41,787 nucleotides of DNA from Microbacterium aurantiacum (GCF_002872075.1 NZ_PGGU01000021.1:1-41787), one strand, 5' to 3'; numbered from the stretch's first letter, positions 15,426 through 24,581 are shown. Numbers and translations: made by a program. The notes: a model not told the origin generated them from the sequence alone.

Positions 15426-15983
15426 TCAGACGCCGTACTCCTCGCGGATGAACTCGCGCAACTGCTCGCTGCAGCGCGCGACAGCCTCGCGCCAGTCGGT
15501 GAGCGCGCCATCCTCGGCGTTGTCCGATACGGCGCGGAACACCCGGATCGGCACGCCGAACTGCTCGGCCACCCAGATGAAGGCGTAGGTCTCCATGTCG
15601 ACGAGGGCTGCGCCGGTGGGGCGGATGACCGCGGTGACCTCCGCGTCGTCCACGAAGTGATCGCCGGTCGCGATGAGCAGGCCGTCACGGCCGGTCGCGA
15701 CCCGCGCGGGCAGCGACACGTGCTGTCCGCGCACGCCGTCGAGGTCGGTGACGTCGTGCTGGAAGGCGGTGCCGATCTCGTGCACGGTGGGCGGGAGCTC
15801 CGGGTCGATCGCGCCTGCGGTGCCGACGACGACGACCTCGTCATAGGTCTTCGCGTCGAGCGCGCGCGTGAGGGCGTACGTCGCCGGGAGCTTGCCCGGC
15901 CCGGTCACCAGACGATCGAAACCCGGAAGGGTGTCGGGGAAGGCGGCGAGTTCGGAGCTCAGAGCGGCGACGAGAAGTTTCAC
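15426..15983 (-). CDS. MTA/SAH nucleosidase-like phosphorylase-family protein
   Basis: A 185-residue member of the PNP/UDP phosphorylase superfamily nearest to 5'-methylthioadenosine/S-adenosylhomocysteine nucleosidases. Glu11 in ALSSELAAF matches the general acid region, VTGPGK the start of the nucleobase fold, VDMETYA (128-134) the ribose-binding Met-Glu, and SDNAED (153-158) the catalytic Asp and purine-binding loop. It is about 45 residues shorter than E. coli MTAN, with loops missing. The GTG start at 15983 has CAGGAT 6 nt upstream. It may salvage adenine or another base from sulfur-containing nucleosides; the exact substrate is uncertain. Confidence 0.8.
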   Translation of the reverse strand: MKLLVAALSSELAAFPDTLPGFDRLVTGPGKLPATYALTRALDAKTYDEVVVVGTAGAIDPELPPTVHEIGTAFQHDVTDLDGVRGQHVSLPARVATGRDGLLIATGDHFVDDAEVTAVIRPTGAALVDMETYAFIWVAEQFGVPIRVFRAVSDNAEDGALTDWREAVARCSEQLREFIREEYGV

Positions 15984-16093
15984 CGCACCATCCTGTCAGG
16001 TCGGAGCCGGATGTCGTCTGTGCGCAGGTCGCTGGCGTCATCCGTGCGTAATACGCAAGGGGGATACTGGTTCGAAGACAGATGGAGGACACC

Positions 16094-16912
16094 GTGACCC
16101 TGCAGCAGCAGATCTCCGAAGCGCTCGGCGTGAAGCCCGAGATCGACCCCGCCGCCGAGGTCGAACGACGAGTGCAGTTCCTGGTGGACTATCTCCGCAC
16201 GACGGGTGCCGGCGGCTACGTGCTCGGCATCTCCGGCGGCCAGGATTCGACGCTCGCCGGCCGCCTCGTGCAGCTCGCCGTCGAACGGGTGCGTGCGGAG
16301 GGCGGTGAAGCGCGATTCCTCGCGGTGCGCCTGCCGTATCGGGTGCAGCAGGACGCTGAGGATGCCGCTGCCGCGCTCGCCTTCATCGCGCCCGACAGTT
16401 CCGTCGAGGTGAACATCCAGAACGGCGTGGACGGGGTGGAGGAGGACATCGAGTTCGCCGTCACCAGCGACATCAGCGACTTCAACCGCGGCAACATCAA
16501 GGCGCGCGTGCGGATGGTGACGCAGTACGCGCTCGCCGGACACGAGCGGATGCTGGTGATCGGAACCGATCATGCGGCCGAGGCTGTCACCGGCTTCTAC
16601 ACGAAGTTCGGCGACGGCGCAGCCGACATCCTCCCGCTCTCCGGGCTCACCAAACGGCAGGGGCGCTCCCTGCTGCTCTCGCTCGGAGCACCCGACCGCC
16701 TCGCGTTCAAGGTGCCGACGGCCGATCTTCTCGACGGTCAGCCCGGTCGTACCGACGAAGACGAACTCGGGCTCACGTACGAGCAGATCGACGATTTCCT
16801 CGAGGGGCTCCCTGTGGATGCCGAGATCGCCGGCCTCATCGAGTCGAAGTACCTCGCCACGCAGCACAAGCGCAATCTCCCCGTGACGCCGGACGACACC
16901 TGGTGGCGCTGA
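16094..16912 (+). CDS. nadE: NAD(+) synthetase, ammonia-dependent
   Basis: A 272-residue NadE that amidates nicotinate adenine dinucleotide to NAD+ using ATP and ammonia. The PP-loop SGGQDST (47-53) begins the ATP site, and [21 protein letters not shown] and [12 protein letters not shown] are the family's deamido-NAD and ATP contacts. No N-terminal glutaminase domain is present, so free ammonia is the nitrogen source. GTG 16094 is preceded by GGAGG at 5 nt; an ATG at 16082 lies upstream of that box and would hide it, so I prefer GTG. The C-terminal LVTPDDTW-like ending ([12 protein letters not shown]) is typical. Confidence 0.93.
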   Translation: MTLQQQISEALGVKPEIDPAAEVERRVQFLVDYLRTTGAGGYVLGISGGQDSTLAGRLVQLAVERVRAEGGEARFLAVRLPYRVQQDAEDAAAALAFIAPDSSVEVNIQNGVDGVEEDIEFAVTSDISDFNRGNIKARVRMVTQYALAGHERMLVIGTDHAAEAVTGFYTKFGDGAADILPLSGLTKRQGRSLLLSLGAPDRLAFKVPTADLLDGQPGRTDEDELGLTYEQIDDFLEGLPVDAEIAGLIESKYLATQHKRNLPVTPDDTWWR

Positions 16913-16956
16913 GTCGCGGCATCCGCACCTCCGATCGCCCCCAGCCGCCGCTTCGA

Positions 16957-17007
16957 GTGGCACCCGTGGTCGGTATGTCCGCGCGAAAGCGGCAGTAGGT
17001 GCCACCT
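16957..17007. repeat. palindromic repeat unit A (GTGGCACC...GGTGCCAC)
   Basis: GTGGCACC (16957-16964) and GGTGCCAC (16998-17005) are perfect 8-bp complements; an inner CCGC/GCGG pair can extend the structure. The unit is about 51 nt, non-coding, and repeated 74 nt further on. It lies in the 260-base gap between nadE and the nuclease-helicase gene, where nothing else but a ribosome site near 17164 is seen. Confidence 0.75.
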
Positions 17008-17030
17008 CACGTTGGCGAGTCGTCTTTGGG

Positions 17031-17081
17031 GTGGCACCTGTGGTCGGTATCGCGGGCGGATAGCGGCAACAGGCGCCACCT
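17031..17081. repeat. palindromic repeat unit B, tandem copy of unit A
   Basis: GTGGCACC (17031-17038) faces GGCGCCAC (17072-17079), 7 of 8 paired. GTGGTCGGTAT follows the left arm in both units and AGCGGCA precedes the right arm in both. Period to unit A is 74 nt. Confidence 0.75.
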
Positions 17082-17172
17082 GAAGTCGGGCGTCGCTGAG
17101 CACGCGCCTCTGAGCGCAGGTGGTGTCGGATGCCGCGGCTAGTGTCGAAGCATCCGAGGGAACGGGAGCATC

Positions 17173-20100
17173 GTGCGGATCGACACTCAGGCGCAGCGCG
17201 TCATCTGGAGCGCGAGCGACCTCAAGGCGGCCGCCGAATGCGAGTTCGCGTGGTGTCGCGCTCTCGACGCGAAGCTGGGCAGGGTCCCGGCGGTCGAAGA
17301 GCCGGAGAACGTCACGCTCGCCCGCGCAGCGCGGCTCGGCGACGTGCACGAGCAGAACGTCCTCGCCCGCTATATCGATGATCTCGGCGAGACGCGGGTG
17401 CACCGCATCGACAAGGTCGAGTCGCGGGATGCGGTTGCTCTGGCCGCCGCCGTCGCCGAGACGGGGGAGGCGCTGCGGTCAGAGGCGCTGGTCGTGTTCC
17501 AGGCGGCCTTCGCCACGCCGGAGTTCGTGGGTTTCGCCGACTTCCTCCGTCGCGACGACGACGGACGCTGGCGGGTGCAGGATTCCAAGCTCGCCCGCAA
17601 GGCTCGCGTCACGGCTCTCATGCAGCTTGCGGCATATGTCGATCAGCTCGATCGGCTGGGGATCCCCCGATCCGATGAGGTCGACCTGATCCTGGGCGAC
17701 GGCACCATCAGCACCCACGCCGTCGATGACCTCCTGCCGCTGTTCCAGGTACGCCGCTCCCGGCTGAGGGCGCTCATCGCCGACCGTCGCATCGAAGACG
17801 GTGCCGCGGGTGCGCCCCTGGGATGGGGCGACGACCGAGGCGACCTCGAGATCGTCGCGTGCGGCCGCTGCGCCACCTGCGAGGAGCAGGTGATCGCGCA
17901 CCGCGATCTGCTCATGGTCGCGCGGATGCGCCCCGTGCAGCGAGCCCGGCTCCGCGCCTCCGGCATCGAGACGATCGACGCGCTGGCCGCGGCATCCACC
18001 GCCCCCGACGGCATGAACGCCGATACCTTCGACAACCTCCGGGCCCAGGCGCGGCTTCAGCTCCGCGCCGATACGGAAGGGGTGCCGACGTACGACGTGC
18101 ACTATGCGGCGGCCATCCACACTCTTCCCGTGCCCAGCCACGGCGACATCTTCTTCGACTTCGAGGGCGATCCGCTGTACACGGAGCCTGCCCCCGACGG
18201 CGAGGCGCAGTGGGGCATCGACTACCTGTTCGGCTGGGTCGACAACGCCGACCAGTACACGCCGCTGTGGGCGCACACCTTCGCCGAGGAGCGGCGGGCT
18301 CTGGAGACCTTCCTCGACTTCGTGAACGCGCGCCGGACCGCGCATCCCGGCATGCACATCTACCACTACGCCCCGTACGAGACCTCGCACCTCGTCGCGA
18401 TGGCCGCGCGGCACGGCGTGCGCGAGGGAGAGGTCGACCGGCTGCTCCGCGAGGGCGTGTTCGTCGACCTGTATCCGCTGGTCCTGCGGACTGTCCGGGT
18501 CGGATCGAGGTCGTACTCGATCAAGAAGCTCGAGCCGCTGTACATGGGCGAAGACGTGCGCACCAGCGACGTGCAGAAGGGCGACGACTCGATCGTGCAG
18601 TACGTCGCGGCGAAGGAACTCGCCGCTGCCGGGGAGCGGGTCGAGGCGGATGCCGTGCTCGCCGACCTCGCCGACTACAACCGTTACGACTGCGTCTCGA
18701 CGAGGCGGCTGCGCAACTGGCTGATCGAGATCGCCAAGCGAGAAGGCGTGCATCCGGCACCGCCCGACGAGGCCGACGAGGTGATCTACGAGCCGTCGCC
18801 GCGTTCCGTCGCGCTGCTCGCCGACGCCGGGCGTGCTGTCGAGGCCGGCGACGACGGTCAGGTGCATCGCCTGGCGGCTGCCGCGATCGACTACTTCCCC
18901 CGCGAGGCGAAGAGCTTCTGGGTCGGGCACTTCCAGCGACTGCGTGAGCCGGTGACGATGTGGGAGGGCACCCGCGACGTCGTGCGGGTCGATCCGGGTT
19001 CCTGCGTGGTGCGCCGGGAATGGAGCGTCGGCGAGGGGCGGCGCGTGATGTCTCGTGAGGTGGAGATCCGCGGAGAGATCTCGCCAGGGACCACGCTGGG
19101 CGAGGGCTCGCAGCCCTTCGCGCTGTACCCGGTGCCCGCTCCGTTCTACACCGATGTCGCGTCCCGCGCCGTGCACGTGCCGCACTCGGTGACCGTGACC
19201 GGGGTGCTGGACGACGGCTACGTCATCACCGAATCCGCGATCCAGGGACAGACCTGGGACGAACTGCCGCTCGCGCTGACGCCGGCGCCGCCACCGCGGG
19301 TGGCGTCCCTGCAGGGCGCGATCGACGAATGGGCGGACGCCGTGCACCTCGCCGCTCCGGGGTTCCCCGCAGACGCGGCGACCGACATCCTGCGCCGGAT
19401 CCCGCCGCGCACCCGCTCGGGGGAGCCGCTGCCCGCGGCCGGAGAAGACCTGATCGACGCGATCGTGCGTGCAGTCCTCGACCTCGACCGCAGCTACCTG
19501 GCTGTGCAGGGGCCGCCCGGAACGGGCAAGACCTACACAGGCTCGCGGGTGATCGCACGACTCGTGAACGAACACGGCTTCAAGGTCGGTGTGGTCGCGC
19601 AGTCGCACGCCATCATCGAGACGCTGCTGACGCGGATCGTCGCCGACGGCGTCGCACCCTCGCAGGTCGCGAAGTCGCCGAAGGACGGCGGAGGCGAACC
19701 GGTGTACACGGTGATCCCGAAGAGCGGGATGGGCGCATTCCTCGCCGAGCACGAGGGCGAGGGCGTCGTCGTCGGCGGCACGGCATGGGACTTCAGCAAC
19801 ACCGGCCGCGTCGGACGAGGAGGGCTCGACCTCCTCGTCATCGATGAGGCCGGGCAGTTCTCCCTCGCGTCGACCATCGCGGTCGCTGCGGGAGCGCAAC
19901 GACTCCTGCTCCTCGGCGACCCGCAGCAGCTCCCGCAGGTGAGCCAGGGCGCCCACCCGGAACCGGTCGACACGTCGGCCCTCGGCTGGGTGATGGACGG
20001 CGACGCCGTCGTGCGGCCGGAATACGGCTACTTCCTGGCGAGGTCGTGGCGGATGCATCCGCTCATCGCCGCACCGGTGTCGAAGCTCGCGTACGCCGGC

Positions 20101-20643
20101 AAGCTGGCATCGGCGCCCGGCACGGAACGTCGTGCTGTCGGCGGCGTCGATCCGGGATTGCACATCATCCCGCTGCGCCATCGGGGCAACGCCACGCAGT
20201 CGCCGGAAGAGGCGGCCGAGGTCGTGCGGCTGGTGCGCGATCTGGTCGGGCGCACCTTCACCGACAACGATCCCGCCTCGACGAGCCGGCCGCTCGTCGA
20301 GGGAGACATCATCGTCGTCACCCCGTACAACGCGCAGAAGCAGCTCGTGCTCGAAGCGCTGGCCGCGGCCGGGTTCCCCCGGGTGCCGGTCGGCACCGTC
20401 GACAACTTCCAGGGCAAAGAGGCCGTGGTGTCGATCACGTCGCTGGCAGCATCCAGCGGGCGCGACGCCCCGCGCGGACCGGAGTTCCTGCTGCTGCAGA
20501 ACCGCTTGAACGTCGCGATCTCCCGCGCGCAGTGCGTGGCCTATCTGATCCACTCCCCGGCGCTGCTCGACGACCTCCCGCACACGCCCGAGGGGGTCGC
20601 GCGGCTCAGCGCATTCGCGCGGCTCGTCGGCGCCGCGGAATGA
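17173..20643 (+). CDS. TM0106-type RecB-like nuclease fused to RNase H-like domain and SF1 helicase
   Basis: A 1156-residue multidomain enzyme. The N-terminal RecB-like PD-(D/E)XK nuclease starts WSASDLKAAAECEFAWCRALD and has the catalytic QDSKLARKAR. Cys23 and Cys28 plus Cys230, Cys233 and Cys236 (CGRCATC) could bind an iron-sulfur cluster as in AddB/Cas4 nucleases. A middle DEDD exonuclease-like domain begins DIFFDFEGDPL and ends YNRYDCVSTRRL. The C-terminal third is an Upf1/Dna2-like superfamily 1 helicase: Walker A GPPGTGKT (780-787), DEAGQ, GDPQQLPQVS, and NRLNVAISRAQ. GTG 17173 has GGGAG 4 nt upstream. Its likely role is DNA end or R-loop processing; it is not proven biochemically. The next gene overlaps its stop. 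Confidence 0.9.
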   Translation: MRIDTQAQRVIWSASDLKAAAECEFAWCRALDAKLGRVPAVEEPENVTLARAARLGDVHEQNVLARYIDDLGETRVHRIDKVESRDAVALAAAVAETGEALRSEALVVFQAAFATPEFVGFADFLRRDDDGRWRVQDSKLARKARVTALMQLAAYVDQLDRLGIPRSDEVDLILGDGTISTHAVDDLLPLFQVRRSRLRALIADRRIEDGAAGAPLGWGDDRGDLEIVACGRCATCEEQVIAHRDLLMVARMRPVQRARLRASGIETIDALAAASTAPDGMNADTFDNLRAQARLQLRADTEGVPTYDVHYAAAIHTLPVPSHGDIFFDFEGDPLYTEPAPDGEAQWGIDYLFGWVDNADQYTPLWAHTFAEERRALETFLDFVNARRTAHPGMHIYHYAPYETSHLVAMAARHGVREGEVDRLLREGVFVDLYPLVLRTVRVGSRSYSIKKLEPLYMGEDVRTSDVQKGDDSIVQYVAAKELAAAGERVEADAVLADLADYNRYDCVSTRRLRNWLIEIAKREGVHPAPPDEADEVIYEPSPRSVALLADAGRAVEAGDDGQVHRLAAAAIDYFPREAKSFWVGHFQRLREPVTMWEGTRDVVRVDPGSCVVRREWSVGEGRRVMSREVEIRGEISPGTTLGEGSQPFALYPVPAPFYTDVASRAVHVPHSVTVTGVLDDGYVITESAIQGQTWDELPLALTPAPPPRVASLQGAIDEWADAVHLAAPGFPADAATDILRRIPPRTRSGEPLPAAGEDLIDAIVRAVLDLDRSYLAVQGPPGTGKTYTGSRVIARLVNEHGFKVGVVAQSHAIIETLLTRIVADGVAPSQVAKSPKDGGGEPVYTVIPKSGMGAFLAEHEGEGVVVGGTAWDFSNTGRVGRGGLDLLVIDEAGQFSLASTIAVAAGAQRLLLLGDPQQLPQVSQGAHPEPVDTSALGWVMDGDAVVRPEYGYFLARSWRMHPLIAAPVSKLAYAGKLASAPGTERRAVGGVDPGLHIIPLRHRGNATQSPEEAAEVVRLVRDLVGRTFTDNDPASTSRPLVEGDIIVVTPYNAQKQLVLEALAAAGFPRVPVGTVDNFQGKEAVVSITSLAASSGRDAPRGPEFLLLQNRLNVAISRAQCVAYLIHSPALLDDLPHTPEGVARLSAFARLVGAAE

Positions 20644-21464
20644 TGGAGGGCATGCACTCGATCGACGACATCCACCGCGCCTCGGCCGCGTGGGTATGGT
20701 TCCCGCGCGATTCCGAACAGGAGAAGCGGCACCTGCAGCTGGTGCGTTACCCGGCGCGATTCGGCGGGGGCGTGCGCGGCTCGCAGGTCGACTCGACGGC
20801 GGATGCTGCCGCTGTCCTCGATCACGCGATCGAGCGCACCCGGTCCTGGGGTGAGACGCAGCTGACCTTCTGGACGAACGCCTCCGATCGCCCGGATCTC
20901 GAGGATGAGCTGCGGCGCCGCGGCGCCGAGCACATCGACACGGTCGCCGTGCTCGCTCGCCCGATCGAGGTCTCCCCGATCGAGGTCTCCCCGATCGACG
21001 TCTCCCCGATCGAGGTCTCCCCGATCGAGGTTCCGTCAGCGGTGACGGCAGAGGTCGTGCGGAATCTCGATCAGGTGCGGGAGGTCGACTCCGTCAACGT
21101 GCCGGTGTGGAAGCAGGATCCGCTCGACGAGGAGGGTCTGCGAACGGAGCTCGCCGAACTGACGGCGGAACTCACGTCCGGGAGGGGAGCCCGCGTGCTC
21201 GGACGCCTCGACGGCAAGCCGGTCAGCACGGGCGGATGCACGATCGTCGACGGTTTCGTACGCCTGTGGGGAGCCGCGACCCTGGAGGGTGCACGGGGCA
21301 GAGGCGCCTACCGGGCGGTGCTCGCGGAGCGACTGCGGATCGGCGCCGAACTCGGTGCGACCACGGCTCTCGTCAAGGGGCGCATCGCCACCTCCGCGCC
21401 GATCCTCGCACGCGCCGGCTTCGCGCACTACGGCGACGAGCGCGGGTACCGGCTGGCGGTCTGA
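20640..21464 (+). CDS. GNAT acetyltransferase, two-domain, with repeated linker
   Basis: A 274-residue protein with a GNAT fold in its C-terminal half: TGGCTIVDGFVRLWGAATLEGARGRGAYRAVLAERL, where GARGRGAY is the acetyl-CoA loop. The last strands are TALVKGRIATSAPILARAGFAHYG. The N-terminal half is a degenerate GNAT-like partner (VLDHAIERTRSWGETQLTFWTNA). Between them is a pentapeptide linker, I-E/D-V-S-P repeated about five times, coded by 15-bp tandem repeats. The ATG at 20640 overlaps the helicase stop (ATGA), so translation is coupled; a second ATG at 20643 is equally possible. The substrate is unknown. Confidence 0.85.
   Translation: MMEGMHSIDDIHRASAAWVWFPRDSEQEKRHLQLVRYPARFGGGVRGSQVDSTADAAAVLDHAIERTRSWGETQLTFWTNASDRPDLEDELRRRGAEHIDTVAVLARPIEVSPIEVSPIDVSPIEVSPIEVPSAVTAEVVRNLDQVREVDSVNVPVWKQDPLDEEGLRTELAELTAELTSGRGARVLGRLDGKPVSTGGCTIVDGFVRLWGAATLEGARGRGAYRAVLAERLRIGAELGATTALVKGRIATSAPILARAGFAHYGDERGYRLAV
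20961..21035 (+). repeat. 15-bp in-frame minisatellite in the GNAT gene
   Basis: CCGATCGAGGTCTCC is repeated in register at 20961, 20976, 20991 (one base differs, GAC for GAG) and 21006, with a fifth, decayed unit at 21021. Each unit adds five residues, so copy-number change keeps the frame. Confidence 0.9.
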
Positions 21465-21521
21465 CACCCCCGACGAGCGACGCCTCACCGGCGTGAGCCG
21501 GGAGAAGCAGCGCGAACCGAT

Positions 21522-22154
21522 TCAGACAGTGCCGTACAGGCGATCACCGGCGTCGCCGAGGCCGGGCACGATGTAGCCCTTCTCGTTGAGACGCTCATCC
21601 AGCGCGCCGAGCACGAGAGTGACATCGCGGTCGCCGACCATGTTCTCGATGAAGGCGACGCCTTCGGGGGTGCCGAGGAGGCAGATCGCCGTGACGTCCT
21701 GCGCACCGCGCTTGAACAGGAACTCGATCGCAGCCCCCAGCGAGCCTCCGGTCGCCAGCATCGGGTCGATCGCGAAGCACTGGCGGTCGCTCAGATCGTC
21801 CGGAAGGCGCTCGGCGTACGTCGTCGGCTCGAACGTCTCCTCGTCGCGGACCATTCCGAGGAACCCGACTTCGGCCGTCGGCAGCAGCTTGACCATGCCC
21901 TCGAGCATCCCGAGACCGGCGCGCAGGATGGGAACGACGATGGGCCGCGGCTCGGAGATCTTCACGCCCATCGTCTTCGTGACGGGGGTCGTGATCTCGA
22001 CGGGGCTCACCTTCACATTGCGCGTCGCCTCGTAGGCGAGCAGCGTCACGAGCTCTTCGGTCAGCTGGCGGAACACCGGCGACGGCGTGCGCACATCGCG
22101 CAGTACCGACAGCTTGTGGGTGATGAGGGGGTGGTCGGCCACATGAACGCGCAT
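21522..22154 (-). CDS. upp: uracil phosphoribosyltransferase
   Basis: A 210-residue enzyme that makes UMP from uracil and PRPP in pyrimidine salvage. The PRPP loop is DPMLATGGS (130-138) and the uracil-binding C-terminus [16 protein letters not shown] is intact. PILRAGLGM (75-83) is the other conserved phosphate-contact segment. Length matches the family exactly. TAGCCT lies 6 nt before ATG 22154, so the mRNA is likely leaderless. It is divergent from tadA with a 75-bp gap holding both -10 boxes. Confidence 0.96.
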   Translation of the reverse strand: MRVHVADHPLITHKLSVLRDVRTPSPVFRQLTEELVTLLAYEATRNVKVSPVEITTPVTKTMGVKISEPRPIVVPILRAGLGMLEGMVKLLPTAEVGFLGMVRDEETFEPTTYAERLPDDLSDRQCFAIDPMLATGGSLGAAIEFLFKRGAQDVTAICLLGTPEGVAFIENMVGDRDVTLVLGALDERLNEKGYIVPGLGDAGDRLYGTV

Positions 22155-22229
22155 GGATACAGGCTAATGCGCGGTGCGCCCCGGTACGACATCGGATGCC
22201 GCGGCCCCGCTGTCGTAGGCTCTCTCATC

Positions 22230-22685
22230 ATGAGCACAGCCGACGTCCACGCCATGCAGCGCGCGCTCGCGCTCGCCGCGGAAGCGGCGGAGGCCGAGGA
22301 GATCCCGGTCGGCGCTGTCGTGCTCGACGGGAGCGGTCGCATCGTCGCCGAGGGGCGCAACAACCGCGAGGCGACCCACGACCCGACCGGTCACGCCGAG
22401 GTGGAAGCGCTGCGCGGCGCGGCCGCATCCGCCGGTTCCTGGAATCTCGAGGGGCACACGATCGTCGTGACGCTCGAACCCTGCATCATGTGCGCGGGGG
22501 CGATCCTGCAGGCGAGGATCGGGAGAGTCGTCTTCGGCGCCTGGGACGACAAGGCCGGCGCGGCCGGCTCGATGTACGACGTGCTGCGCGATCGTCGCCT
22601 GCCCTACCGCGCCGAGGTCGTCGGCGGAGTCGAGGCGGAGGCCGCCACCGCGTTGTTACGCGACTTCTTCGAGCGGCGGCGCTGA
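22230..22685 (+). CDS. tadA: tRNA adenosine(34) deaminase
   Basis: A 151-residue zinc deaminase that converts A34 to inosine in tRNA-Arg(ACG), needed to read CGN codons. The zinc site is His55-Ala-Glu57 (TGHAEVEAL) with Cys85 and Cys88 (PCIMCAGAI); Glu57 is the proton shuttle. GAWDDKAGAAGSMYDVL is the typical TadA segment after the zinc site. TAGGCT sits 8 nt before ATG 22230, and earlier in-frame ATGs overlap the upp promoter, so this start is preferred. The gene ends three bases before the convergent CDF transporter gene. Confidence 0.95.
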   Translation: MSTADVHAMQRALALAAEAAEAEEIPVGAVVLDGSGRIVAEGRNNREATHDPTGHAEVEALRGAAASAGSWNLEGHTIVVTLEPCIMCAGAILQARIGRVVFGAWDDKAGAAGSMYDVLRDRRLPYRAEVVGGVEAEAATALLRDFFERRR

Positions 22686-22688
22686 GGC

Positions 22689-23660
22689 TCAGTCCGACGA
22701 CTTCAGCACGAACACGTCCGTCGACGGCTCGGGATCGATCGCAGGACGGTAGACATCAGGCTCGAGGTAGATGACGCGAGCGGCCGGCACGGCCTCGCGA
22801 ATGCGCTTCTCGATCTCGTCGATGTCGTCGGCAGCCTCACGCACCGTCTTGTCGGATGCCAGTGCCACCTTCGCGGCGACCATCAGCTCGTCCGGCCCCA
22901 GGTAGAGCGTCTTCATGTGGATGAGCTTGACCACCTCAGGTCCGTCGCCGATGGCGTCGACGATGCGGTCGTGGTCGGCGGTCGTGGCGCCTTCGCCCAC
23001 CAGCAGGCTCTTCGTCTCGATGCCGAGCACCAGCGCGATGATGATCAGCAGCACGCCGATGCACAGGGTGCCGATGGCGTCGAAGACCGGGTTCCCGGTG
23101 AGCAGCGTGAGTCCGTAGCCGAACAGGGCGAGCGTCAGACCGGTGAGAGCCCCGGTGTCCTCGAGCAGCACGACCGGCAGCTCCGGGGCTTTGGCGCGCC
23201 GGATGAACGACACCCACGACTGCCCCTTCTCGCGCACCAGATTGCTCTCGCGGACGGCGGTGCGCAGCGAGAAGGATTCGAGCGCGATCGAGACGACGAG
23301 CACCAGCAGGGGCAGCCACCACCACGTGAGGTCGAGTTCGTGCGGATCGCGCAGCTTCGCGACGCCCTCGTAGACGGCGAACATGCCGCCGACCGAGAAC
23401 AGGATGATCGAGACGACGAACGCGTACACGTACCGCTCGCGTCCGTATCCGAACGGATGCGAGCGATCGGCCTCGCGCTTCGACTTGCGCCCACCCCTCA
23501 GCAGCAGGATCTGGTTGCCGGAGTCGGCGACGGAGTGGATGGCCTCCGCCAGCATCGAGGCCGAGCCGGAGAGCGCCCAGGCGAGGAACTTCGCGAGGGC
23601 GATGCCCAGATTCGCGAGGAATGCCGCGATGATCGCCTTGGTGCCTCCGGATGCGCTCAT
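22689..23660 (-). CDS. cation diffusion facilitator family transporter
   Basis: A 323-residue CDF transporter, a proton-coupled exporter of divalent metals such as Zn2+, Mn2+ or Fe2+ across the plasma membrane. About six helices are seen; MLAEAIHSVADSGNQ carries the metal site of helix 2 with His and Asp, and HPFGYGRERY is the conserved loop after it. The C-terminal cytoplasmic domain (LIHMKTLYLGPDELMVAAKVAL, then EIEKRIREAVPAARVIYLEPD) is the regulatory metal-binding fold. TAGACT is 6 nt before ATG 23660. The metal cannot be assigned from sequence. Confidence 0.93.
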   Translation of the reverse strand: MSASGGTKAIIAAFLANLGIALAKFLAWALSGSASMLAEAIHSVADSGNQILLLRGGRKSKREADRSHPFGYGRERYVYAFVVSIILFSVGGMFAVYEGVAKLRDPHELDLTWWWLPLLVLVVSIALESFSLRTAVRESNLVREKGQSWVSFIRRAKAPELPVVLLEDTGALTGLTLALFGYGLTLLTGNPVFDAIGTLCIGVLLIIIALVLGIETKSLLVGEGATTADHDRIVDAIGDGPEVVKLIHMKTLYLGPDELMVAAKVALASDKTVREAADDIDEIEKRIREAVPAARVIYLEPDVYRPAIDPEPSTDVFVLKSSD

Positions 23661-23739
23661 GCGACGAGTCTAGCCAGCGTCGGCATCGGTTTCCGGGGTC
23701 CCCCGCGGCGTCGTCGGATGCTCGCCATAGGATGTCGGC

Positions 23740-24579
23740 ATGCCTGATTCGCTCCCTTCACTCGCCTTCCTCGGAGCCGGTTCCATGGGCGGTGCGATCC
23801 TCCGCGGCGTCGTCGCCTCCGGTATCGAGATCGACGGCGGGATCACCGCCACCAACCGCACGACCGAGAAGGCGAACGAGCTCGCCGAGCTGTCGGGGGT
23901 TCGGAGCATCGCCCTCGAGGAGCATCCGGCCGGCAATGCGGATGCCGCCGCCGGCGCCCGCATCATCCTGGTCGGCGTGAAGCCGGCGATGGTGCCGGAT
24001 CTGCTGCGCGAGATCGCTCCGTCGCTCGCAGCCGATGCGATCGTGGTGAGCCTGGCGGCGGGGGTCACCCTGCAGACCTTTGCAGACGTGCTCGGGAGCG
24101 ATGCGCGCGTCATCCGCTCGATGCCCAACACTCCGGCGACCGTGCGGAAAGGCGTGACCGGGCTCGCCGCGGGGACATCGGCGACGGCGGATGACATGGC
24201 GACCGTTCGGCGTCTGTTCGAGACCGTCGGTGCGGTGATCGAGGTTCCGGAAGCGCAGATCGACGCGCTCTCGACGATCTCCGGATCCGGGCCGGCCTAT
24301 GTCTATCTGCTGATCGAGCAGTTCACCGACGCCGCCATCGGCATGGGATTCACGAAGGCGGATGCGCGCCTGATGGCCGAGCAGACCTTCATCGGCGCGA
24401 CCGCTCTGCTCGACGCCTCCGGCGAGGAACCGGCCGAGTTGCGTCGTCGCGTCACCAGCCCGAAGGGCACGACCGAGCGCGCGATCGCCGTGCTGCAGGA
24501 GGCGCACTTCGATCGCACATTCACGGACGCCGCGAGTGCCGCGCTCGCGCGTGCCAAGGAGCTCGCGGCCGGAGCCTGA
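23740..24579 (+). CDS. proC: pyrroline-5-carboxylate reductase
   Basis: A 279-residue enzyme that reduces 1-pyrroline-5-carboxylate to L-proline with NAD(P)H. The Rossmann motif is LGAGSMGGAIL near residue 12. The C-terminal substrate domain holds the family signature around SGSGPAYVYLLIEQF and RRRVTSPKGTTERAI. Length is normal. TAGGAT (23728-23733) is 6 nt before the ATG, so a leaderless mRNA is likely. A DUF1905 gene starts 2 nt after its stop and is probably cotranscribed. Confidence 0.96.
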   Translation: MPDSLPSLAFLGAGSMGGAILRGVVASGIEIDGGITATNRTTEKANELAELSGVRSIALEEHPAGNADAAAGARIILVGVKPAMVPDLLREIAPSLAADAIVVSLAAGVTLQTFADVLGSDARVIRSMPNTPATVRKGVTGLAAGTSATADDMATVRRLFETVGAVIEVPEAQIDALSTISGSGPAYVYLLIEQFTDAAIGMGFTKADARLMAEQTFIGATALLDASGEEPAELRRRVTSPKGTTERAIAVLQEAHFDRTFTDAASAALARAKELAAGA

Positions 24580-24581
24580 GC

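Noticed and set aside
17479..20583. A reverse-strand open frame of over 1000 codons opposite the nuclease-helicase gene
   Set aside because: It is the GC-rich antisense shadow of a gene with clear motifs. The translation is low-complexity Arg/Asp/His/Gly with no domains and no ribosome site.
20961..21035. Short regular repeats suggestive of a CRISPR array
   Set aside because: The 15-bp units are contiguous, without spacers, and in frame within a gene; it is a coding minisatellite.
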